Assembly: GCA_018105865.1 (NCBI GenBank)
Contig: CM030851.1
Span: 1,488,969-1,552,968 of the forward strand
Source of the DNA: Metaphire vulgaris
Lineage: Eukaryota > Annelida > Clitellata > Crassiclitellata > Megascolecidae
Direction: 5' to 3'
Length of the DNA: 64,000 bases
Shown: positions 11,501-23,000 of the stretch, piece after piece
Position numbering within the stretch: position 1 is the first letter of the stretch
How the letters are laid out: each line of letters opens with the position of its first letter
Program-made: the position numbers and the translations under genes
The notes under the pieces: model-generated
Told to the model about the DNA's origin: nothing
Seen by the model: the letters and a program-made list of their open reading frames with translations, nothing else
Databases searched by the model: none

Positions 11501-14500
11501 TTTTATCGCTGAAACAACTGTTGATTAGCAGGAATATAGTCCTAGAGACTGCGATCTTGGTCTCGAGAGCACTCAAGACCGATTTCTTTTGGTCTTGCTC
11601 TTGTTTCGGTCTCGACAACTAAGGTCTTGGTCTTGATCTTTGTAATGGCGGTCTTGACCTCGATCTTGATGATTTGGTGTCGAAAATATTTTCCAAACCA
11701 CTATATATTATCAATATAGCTTACCGGATTGTCCAAATTTCATTTAGAGTTACATGCAGCCTGTTGTCAGTCAGCAGCCAGCCATGAACGAAGGTTCTAC
11801 CAACCCGTCACCCTGCCAAACCAATCATCGAACGCCACTCTCAAGGCCATCCTTGCCAATGATCAGTTCAAGACACTGCATCCATTTATTTGCTCCATTT
11901 ACTATTCTGGCAGAGGCGGGAAGTTAGAGTGGTAACAGCGTTGTAACAGAGTGGTAACAGCGTTGGACGATTGAGCAGAAAGTCGCGGGTTCGATCCCCG
12001 TAGGAACCCTAAGGTCGATTCAGCCTTACTCGCTAAAGGGCGGTTTTAAACTGAGAGGCAGCGTTAAGCTGCGAAGGTAAAACGTGGGTCTGGGGAAAGT
12101 AATGGCAACCTACCCAAGTTTAATGGCTTATACTGCCTACGTCGCTGATTGCCTAAGACCGGAGATAAGCGCCAGAACCCAACGCTCGGACTCGAATACG
12201 GGACCTACCTTTACTGTTACCTTTGCTGTTCCGGCTACATCCGACTCAGTGGAATCTTTATTCAACCGTGGAGGCATCTTCCTGCGTCCCCACAGGGTAC
12301 GCCTGAGTGACAGTGTTCTTTGCCATTTATTATTTGCAAAGTGTCATGCTCACATTACTCAGTTATGAATTGTAGGTTTCTAATAATTATATTATGTTGA
12401 CCAATTATTGTCAATTGAGCAATAAGCATGTCTCTGATGACAAACAACTATGATAACATTTTGGTAAATTTTATACTATATTCAGCTGTTTATTGTTTGT
12501 TTGGACAAGAATGTGCACAGTAGGGGCCTAATTGAGAGGGTAATTCTTTTGTATGATGCCATTAGATGGTCGGTCTCGGACTTGGTCTTGTTTTAAATGG
12601 CAGTGGCCTTGGTTTTTCTCTTGAACTTGCCAACTATGGTCTTGACCTTGATGGTAATGGTCTTTGTCTTGTCTTGGTCTTGCGAATACGGGCCATGACT
12701 ACATCCCTATCAATTAGCCTACTCCTCTCAGCAAGGCAACACATTTTTTCACATTTGCTGGAATTTAGGTGATTTTATACCTTGTCATTCGTTCGTTTAC
12801 GATAATGTGCTTTAAATAATCAATCGAAAAATTACGGCAATGTACTCACTGTGATTGCTTAAGTAATATAGTGGAACTAAGAAGGTAGCTTGACCAGCAC
12901 ATCAGCCGCAATGTACCTTTGTCATCATGAGCTAACACTACGAAACAGAACTAATTCTCACAAACGATAGATTCTTTGGCAGTGGCTGAACATGCTACTT
13001 TTACTTTTTCACCTTCACATAGTAGTTAATGTCTGAGGAATTATGCACAGTGTTTCATTTTATCTGGGCCCCATTGTAGTTTAGGTATAACTTTCCCAGT
13101 TGTTGGCTACAAGAGAGAGTAGTTGCACAATAGGTAAGCTACATGACCGTCAATATCGTTGGCATAAATAATTAATTGAATAATTGTCCATATAGCGGAA
13201 CTTACCTTGACAAAATGAGCAATCATTAACTGAAATGAAATTTCAAAAATATCAAAATATAAGACATTTATTCAGACACAAAATGTTGTCTCCTGTCTAA
13301 AGTTCTAAACCGAAACGAATTTCCAGATGGTCGTAATTATTATTTTGATTCAAGGAATCAAGTGTTCTCGAAATGAGTTTCATTTTACCGTACGTTACAC
13401 CTGTACAGTATATTTGCGCATAGAATGCTCTGGATTAGAAATGAGATTCATAAAAATCGCAAAGAGTTTTTCTTCAGATAAAATTACTAAAAGCATTTCG
13501 ACACTATTCCATAAAATCACTTTTAGGCCCTATATGTCTGCTTTGTCAGATAACCTGTATTAATTTATTGCGAACTAATGAATGCTGATTTTCTGACCGA
13601 TACAAAGGTCCCTTCAGGTTATTGCTTCCAACTGCCTATCTTATTTGCAGTTTTTTGGTTGCATTTTAATGCTTCTATGTGTTTCTTCATTGTGGCAATG
13701 CATTATCTCCAGGGTTGTCTATAGGAATAGTATTTCCATGGGAATTCCATGGGAATTGTCACATGAGATGGGACGGGATGGAACAGCACACATTAGTATG
13801 TTTCATTGGTCCCATGTAACCGAATGGGACAGCAGCCATGTCATAGCAACTCGATCTATGTCAGAGCTACTCTTCATTTTTCAACTTTTAAAAGCTTTTA
13901 CCCTTCTTTTTCTTCATATATGTATCTCTAATTTGTGATGGGACATTGAAGTTAATAGAATTACTTAATTCTGTCGATTTACATGTCTCTTTGTACATGT
14001 AGTCCTATTTAATAGACACTAAGCCCAAAATTTCATAAATTTGATTTAATAATTTCATTTGAACTGTATTTTGATATTAATATTCCATTTTAATAGCATA
14101 ATGGTCATCCCATGGGATGGAACATGCATGAAATTGCCATGAGATGGGATGGGAGAGAAAAATATGTCCCATTCACAAGCCTGATTATCTCTGATTGATT
14201 CTTCTTCGGTCTATGATCTTGCTTTTTAGGAACTGCAAGTTACAGTAGTTACTAGCAGTTGTTTAGCTAGCCATTAATAATATTTATACACGACAGCTTC
14301 CATTCAGGTAGTATGTCTTTTGAACTACTCATTTGAAAAGTAAATTTCAAACAACAGGAAAATAGATTTTGCAACGCACTTGGATCATTATGAACATTGT
14401 CTTTCACAGGATTATCGCAAATGTTACCTAGCAAAAAGAAAAATATACACGTCATGCGATGTTTATGGTATTACCAAACGCATTTCATAGTACGAATATA

Positions 14501-15400
14501 TAAAGCGTCAGTCACCTAAAGGCCAGAGGCTTGATTTGGTCTGTGATGTTCGCAAATACAATATGAGATCATCCAGAAAATTTGGAATTGTATATGTTAC
14601 AGTCAAACTGTGAAACTAGTGATTTCACGAAATCCCTAGCACAGTTAGTGATTTCGTGATGTCACCATTACACTTAGTGATTTCATGAAAACACTAAAAA
14701 CTCTAGGGATTTCGCGTATTTACTGAAAATGTGCTTCAGCTATTTCACGAAATCACTAACTTCGTTAAGAGTTGAATTCTTTAGTTAGAATAGACTTTAT
14801 GACAACGCCGGTGGTTTTGGGACGCTTTCTTTTTTCTTGACACACGGGCAGTAGAATTTGAAAAGCTTCAATCGTGATGTTGGCATATTTGTGGCAAGGT
14901 GTTTGAACGTCCGGTCACGGCCACCGTGACCCGTTGCTACGTGTGCTTTGCTAATGATGTTGTAGGTGTCTTCTATAGTAGAGCGAAGTAGAATGATCTG
15001 TCTTTAGGTGATTTTCTTTTCCTAATCAATTTCTCCACATCGCCACAGGTCAGTTCTTCATGCCAACATCGCGATTGAAGCTGTTGAACTTTTCAAATCC
15101 TCCTGCCCGTGTGTCAAGAATAAAGAATGCGTCCCAAAACCACCGGCGTTGTCGTAAAGCCTATCCTATCTAAAGAATTCAACTCATAACGAAGTTAGTG
15201 ATTTCGTGAAATAACTGAAGCACATTTTCTGTAAATCACTAGTTTCACAGTTTGACTGTAACATATACAGTATTTCGTTGACAACTTGACACTTAAGTTG
15301 CCATTTGTAGCTTCTGGTGTCGCCGCAATTGATCTATTGTGCGAAATTGGCGATAATCAAATATTCTTACTATTATATACAGTAAGCTATGTTATTCATA

Positions 15401-15448
<48 letters not shown>

Positions 15449-15451
15449 GTA

Positions 15452-15517
<66 letters not shown>

Positions 15518-17547
15518 TACAATTATTTCCAATTTGGAAGATTTTATTACCCGAGACTTTGGCTACATGAAACGTTGTTAAAAATGCAGTTCACATTGTC
15601 AATATTTAGTCAGTATTTAATTAATTCCAAGCAGCAAACAACGTATAAAATGAAATTTTACCGGAACTTTGATTGTACGCAATTTTCCAGGACACTGATG
15701 CTATTCCATAACAACCTACTGCAATCGCTGTTAGATTTGCTATCAACGAGTTGTCTGGATAATACATGAACGGATGCTTTCCAGTCTCGTTTCCTTTTCC
15801 TAGAGTCATGGACTCGTTTGCCCATGATATCCACAGCGACACTGGTACCGCTCCATTTTGCATCAGACCCACATCAGTTGGAACGCAGCGTGCAACATTG
15901 AAATTTTTTGTGCCGTTCCTGTTAGAACCACAGTTTAAACAACTACGTGTAAATGCTATAAATTATCGCCATCACATTGATATTGTCCCATCGATTCCGC
16001 TAAGCCTACGGGTTAGACATTTACAAATAATTCTTGATAGTTACTAAATCCCTTCAAATAACAGAGGCAATTTTCAATCAGTCTTTTCCTGTTAATTTAA
16101 TATTGCTAATATAACTAACTGCCCTTCACTTCATATATTATTATTTTATTGCCTGGTATTATTATTAAAGAATCTTTTAATAGTTTATCGTGAATTTGTA
16201 TATATATATATGCGCCATGAGAATGACAAATCGTAAAAAGTATAAATCAATGCGGAAATATCAATACACTGAATTGATCCAGCATTGGCATTATGTCCAT
16301 TGCATTTGATGCATTTGCTGAACCACAAAAGTATTAGACCATAACAGAGAAAACGAACGAACGCGTAAATGTTGGGTGGTTAGGTGCACCGTTCGCAAGA
16401 CAAGGTATTGATAAATGTCTGGAGAAAGGAACCAGTCCAATATTGTCATTAGGTAATTTAACTCGTATGCAAAGTTATTATAAGGATTGCTAGGAAATCT
16501 TTGATTCGCCGATAACTGATATTTACCTGAGTGCAACTGGAAAACACGTAAAGGACATAATATCATGGCAAAGGATGGCACAATGCTAATTGAGAAAGCG
16601 CAGATCAAAAAAGATGGGGCAAATATGTAGAAGAACACCATGATGACAACAGAAAAAAGATAAAATTACTGAACGACAGCCCAGGCCAACCATTTTAAAG
16701 GACGAAGTATAGAAGTACTACGACGAATGAAGAACAACAAATCAGAAGGACCTGATGATTAAGATTGAGCGCCTAAGAATAAGCAGCTACTGTTGTGCTG
16801 CTCTCCAAGGCGCTATAGAAATCTACGAGATTTTACTTTGCTTTTACTTTAACATTGTAACTGTATTTAGGCATCTACTTAGACCGTACTGTATCGATGA
16901 AACAACACGTGGCCAATACCGTCGCCGTATGATTCGCTGCTCTGCGATTGATACGGAGCATCCGACGATCGGTCTCCACTAAAGTCGCTGGTCAGTGCTT
17001 TAGTGCTGACAAAACTGGACTATGGCAACGCCACCCTCGCAGGGACTCCTAGTTGCATCCGCAACCGTCTTCAGACGGTGCTGAACGCTGCCGCGCGTTT
17101 GATTCGCCGATCCGGACGGAGTGATCACGGCACTTCTACTGGTAGACGGTAGACCTACACTGGCTTTCAGTGCCAGAACGTATCAAATACAAACTGGCGT
17201 CACTGGTGTTCCGGTGTCTGAATGGCATTGGCCCAGCATACCTAAAGACAGAACTGCATCGTGTCTCAGGTTTCGATGGTCGACAACGTCTGAGATCGGC
17301 CTCCATTGCAGCGCTACTTGTCTCGCGAGCGCGTCTCTTCACCGTGGGTGATCGCGCATTTCCCGTGGCAGCACCACGGGTCTGGAATGGTTTACCACTG
17401 GCCATTCAACTCTCACCATCACTAGATGCGTTTAAGAAGCGCATAAAAACCTGGCTATTTCGAACTAGTTATGAATTTGTTTTGACTTTTGACAATGTAA
17501 TGTGTTCACGTAGTCCTTCCGGATTAGTCACCATAATAATCGTAACT

Positions 17548-17597
<50 letters not shown>

Positions 17598-19957
17598 TAA
17601 TAATAATAACTGAAATGATTAAAAGCGCCGGTTAGGCTGGAATCGAGACAGTGACTGAAATGGCAAATATCATTAGGCTATATAAAAACGGACAACGACC
17701 CATAAAATATGACAGTCAGTTTTCATTACATTCTCCAAGAAACAGGATCCATCTATAATATTAAAATCCTTCCTCTGTATGTCTGTTACCTTCAAGCGTT
17801 CTGATTGGTTGGCTGTTTGAGCGTTCTGATTGGTTACCTTCAAGCGTTCGAGCGTTCTGATTGCTTGGCTGTGTGAACGTTCTGATTGGCTGGCTGTGTG
17901 ATGTTCTCATTGGTTACCTTCAAGCGTTCTGATTGGTTGGCTGGGTGAGCGTTCTGAATGGTCGTTCTGGAATATTCGTTGCCTCGAGCGAAGCGAGCGA
18001 AGCGAGCCTGCACTGCGAGCGAACCGAGCATTGCGCGATGTGGATAGATATTAGTATTGTCCTGCACTGCGAGCGAAGCGAGCATCTTTCTAGTGCATTA
18101 TGAAAAAGCGTTCGACAATTCATATTAACGAGGTCGAAATACATACTTACATCAGAATGCTGTGTTTCGTTTCGGAAGAGTGCATAGTTCGCGAGACAAG
18201 GAATTGAGAAACTGGCTGGAGAAGGCAAATAGTCCAATGATGTCATTAGTAATTAACTCGCATGCAAAGTAATTACAATGAATTTTAGCAAGCCTTTGAT
18301 TCGTTGATAACTGATATTTACCTGATTTGGGTTTGGAAATACGACCCATCGAAAACAATCTCATACATCTGCTGCGCGTATTGTCCGGGAACAGAGACCA
18401 GAGCCACCTGTGCGGTTCTAGGGCCCTGAACTTCAAAGACAACGCTGCATTTGTCTTTGACATCATATCCTGTGGGAACGTATCCATAGCCGGAGGTATT
18501 TGCGATGAAATAGTCTTTTACAAAAAAATATTTTTTTTCACACGATTCTATTTAATCTTATAGTTTATGGGCTACATGTTCAAATTGATGGCAATTCAAT
18601 GGCGCAATATGAGGAAATAGGTTTAACTGAAAAAGCTACATAGTTTAGAAAGTGCATACACTGAAAACTTCTGCGTTGCTCGTAGTTGCCATCAGGTAGA
18701 TTGTAGAACATTATTCTAGATTCTGAATGGAACTCTTGAACAGCTCTAGTGCAACGTAATGTTATGTAGCAAAGTATATATGTAGCGCCTCTTATAGCAG
18801 AGTACCCAGAAGCGTTCCTACTGCGATTACTTTGAATGGGAAGGCGTTTCAGAAAGATTCTGAAACGCCTTCCCATTCAAAGCGTTAAGTGTCATGAATT
18901 TGGTGGCTGTACGTCTTTGAATGATCGGACAAAGTGCATTCAAGAAAGATCAAATGCAGAATGTGAATCGCCTGATATAGGGAACTTATGTCGTCGTGTC
19001 ATTTTACTCCACAAGGACCCCGGCTGAGTAGAGTCGATTGAGTGACACTGCTTGAAGATCAAAGTAGAGCAAGTTCTCATAGTCAAATCCAGTTGCGTTT
19101 CCGGATTTCTGGGTGGGGAAATTAAATGAATGATGAAAAGATAAGGAAAAAATCAATCAACTCTGCCGAAAAAGACTCACAACAGAGAATTTTCCCCAAA
19201 TTTTACTACACATTTACCGAAAAATAGATGACAAACAAAAAAAGTTCATCCGCAGTTTTTCCCCGAGGATTTACTAGACCTTTACCCAAAAATAGGGTTG
19301 ACAAGCAAAAAAGAAGTCCGATTGGGTATGCATCCCCATTTATCCCCCACGTGGAACTGCCACTGATCAAGTCTTCAGTATAGAGGAGATGAAAGCATGG
19401 GTAAAGTTGAGAATGTGGGATAAGAGATTTTCTATCTCAACCAACCCTGTCCGTCTGTTTCGTTTTTGAATCCAGTAAGAATTTCAATATGATGATTAAA
19501 TTGAATTAGTGTAAAATTAATGAAGAAGTGAAACCAATTAACGTTACTTCCGAATGACTCTCGAAACCTACCGGCGTCATTGATTATCGTAAACGTGCAT
19601 CGCGATTGTAAAACTGTAAACAAAAACACGGTTAGACTTAAAATGCACTTGCGCAACAATTGAAGCCAGCCCTTTTTCTAGGGAAAGAGGTTTGGGAACT
19701 CATATCATATCTGTTTTGTAGTAAGAAATCATGATTGGATTTGCTCACTGAACACTCTAATTTACAAATTATTTTTCTAAATAAACGTATATTGCAAGAG
19801 TGTGAAATAACTCAGAGTTATAAATTCAACTGTCCGGAGTAAAAGTTATGCAGAGTAGTGGTGTTAATCTTTCCATCAATTTCCTGAGTCTGGCAAAAAA
19901 AGTTTGGGAACGCCGTTCCTCGTGCGTTCCCACTGAAAGAGCAATAATTGAAACTGC

Positions 19958-20047
<90 letters not shown>

Positions 20048-23000
20048 TGGATTTCAAGTGGCTTATTAGGATATCTCCTGTGTTGAAAACCGCTGTTACT
20101 CATACATCCCTCTATTTTAAAAAAACGTCTGTGTGTCTGCTATAGTTGCCTTTGTGTCTTATCAGAGCCACTTCGACTGTCCAAAATAATGATAATGGGA
20201 TATGTCGTCATAACTAAGGTTATTACGGTAAGTTTACACAGGCTCAAAGTGCTCATTGAAAAAGAGAACTAGACGGACTTTTCACAGGTACTTTTGATAA
20301 TAACACATTTCAAATACGAATGTCTTAAAAGTTTACTTTTTTTGCTCCAAATTGCTTTTCTCAGCGGCATTAAAGAGCAGTAGCGTCATTTCGCGCTTTT
20401 CTTGGAGCGAGAAAATTTTTTGGGCAAAATTTTGGCAATTTTCGGGAAATTTTGGGCAATTTCGGGCAATTTTAGGCAATTTTTTTTAAGCAAATTTTGG
20501 GCAAAGCTCTCGAAACCTCTTCACCAGGGGCGTCATTTGGAGGGCAGGGGGTTTATCTTGTAAACGGCTAGAACTTGAAAAGATAAAAAAAATAATTTTA
20601 TTTAATTAATTTAAATTGCAAAAAATACCATCTATAGAGGTAATTGTATGTCATTTCTTGTAAACGTCGTCTTGAAACACGATTAATAATTCCTTCAGTA
20701 AGCGTCTTCCTCTTAAAAATACTATGTTGTTCTTTACCATTCACCCTTTATGGTCATAGAGATTTTTATGCCTTCCGTAGCGTGCAGAGAGTGGAAGGCG
20801 CTCGGGGCCAAGTCGATAAAATAATGCTTGAGGAGCAAAAAAGTCGTGAAGTCAATTTGTATGCCCCCATCTGATCTTCGCCCGGGGCCAACGCCCCATC
20901 GGCCCCACCTCTGCACGCTACTGCCCTCGTTTTACTTAATTCCCGGTGTCGGGTCAATTGTTCGCATGCCAATTGATCAACACAAATTGGCCGCGCAAAA
21001 TTGATCGCGAGGTCAATTGGTCGCAAGACAATAATATTAGCTATCCAATTGATCGCAATATCAACGATAACTGTCAATTGAACGAAGCTTCACACTCAGA
21101 GGAACGCTGAAAATGCAGGCCTGGAAAATGAATTTGAAAAAATATAAATAGCCTGAAAATGCAGGCCGAGAAAAAGACGGACGAAGTGACAGGGGGATAA
21201 AATGCAGGCCTAGAAAATGAACGACGAAGTGGCAAGGGGTGAAAATGCAGGCCTAGAAAATGAACGACGAAGTGGCAAGGGGTGAAAATGCAGGCCTAGA
21301 AAATGAACGACGAAGTGGCAAGGGGTGAAAATGCAGGCCGAGAAAAAGACGGACGAAGTGGCAAGGGGTAAAAATGCAGGCCTAGAAAATGAACGACGAA
21401 GTGGCAAGGGGTGAAAATGCAGGCCTAGAAAATAAATGCCAAACTGATTTCAGTTAACTTCTAACATATTGCTAATCAGTGGTGGTAAACAAAAATAAAA
21501 TGCAAATCTCAATGCAAAACTTTTATTTCAGTTAACATTTAAATGTGGTCGTAAACAAAAATAAAATGCAAATAACAAAACTATTTCTGTTAACTAATAT
21601 TGTGGTGATAAACAAAATAACAAACAGTATTGAAACTACTTGAGTAAGATGTAAATAATCACTAATCTTTGAATGGACTAAGTAAACAAACGCATAACCA
21701 TAGTAATATCGGAGCGACAAATTGGGCAATGGCCCGACATCGCCGCCACAGTATCAGCACACGTACCGCAAAATCTCGAGTGTCCGCACGGCACCAGCGC
21801 AACGGCAACACGAGGTGCCAAAAGGCAAATTTCACATGCGTCGGCGATCGGTTGTGGTTCTTCAGTCGGTGGTGGGGTGGTGAACTCTCAGAAACGATGA
21901 CAGCGTCCGCAACCTCCGGCTCTTCTATGCGCTGCTCTTCATCGCTATTAGCTTCGTTATCTCCTCGGTAATGCAGCGCTTCAGTATGGGCTCCCATGCT
22001 GTGGCTCACAGCTCTCAGAAAATCCAAACGCGTATAGTTACCAGCATTTGAGGTATCCGAAATTGCTTGGCGCGACTTGGTTTAATACAAATATATAGGC
22101 TAGCCGTGTTTGTGTGATAATGAAGACTGATATGCTAAATATGTATACATCTACATAGCAGATTTTTACGTTTCTAACGTTCAAACGGTGCAAAAACAAC
22201 CAAGATACACTGTATTAGGGCGAATACTTAGCGTTTTTCCCACTCGCCCCTTTGTTACCCCCTTTTTCTGGACCTGCATTTTCACCCCATGCCGCTTCGT
22301 CCACCGTTTTCCGGGCCTGCATTTTCACCCCTTGCCGCTTCGTCCACCTTTTCCCCGGTTCTGCATTTTCACCCCTTGCCACTTCGTCGTTCATTTTCCT
22401 GGCCTGCATTTTCACCCCCTGCCACTTCGTCCGCATTTTTCCTGGCCTGCATTTTCACCCCTGGCCTCTTCGTCCATCATTTTACATACCTGCATTTTCA
22501 CCCCCTAGCACTTCGTCCGCCTTTTTCTTTTCTCGCATTTTCATGTCCTGCATTTTCAGTCAACCCACACTCAGAATGCCTTAATAATAATTAATATTCG
22601 TTTTCGAAGATTTTGCCGATCAAATATTGAGATACGATACATTGATACGCAATCTCACACGTTGATTGCGTTGACATCTTCTCCTTCGGACCATACAATT
22701 GGCTAGCGGTCAAATGTCTTGCGACCAATTGACCACGCGATCAATTTTGAACGGCTAATTTGTGTCGATCAATTTGCGTGCGAGCAATTGACCCCGAACC
22801 TTAATTCCCGAATATCGTATGAATAAAAAAATTGTACATATATGTATGTATATATAGGCCTACATGTACAGAGAGATGTGATAAATAGTGTAGCCCAACC
22901 TCGCATCGAGGATGGCTAAAGAGCAGAACAGAACAGAACTTGTAAAAATATGTGTGTATATTATATATATTAGGCATATCTACAAATTCAACGATTACAT

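Noticed and set aside
11920..12010. tRNA gene suggested by the B box GGTTCGATCCC
   Set aside because: The acceptor and anticodon arms do not form a full cloverleaf, and a non-tRNA tail follows; it fits a SINE.
15888..15918. Broken splice acceptor (CG for AG) in copy B exon 4
   Set aside because: An AG 30 nt upstream (15919-15920) gives an in-frame extension in both copies B and C, so the gene need not be broken here.
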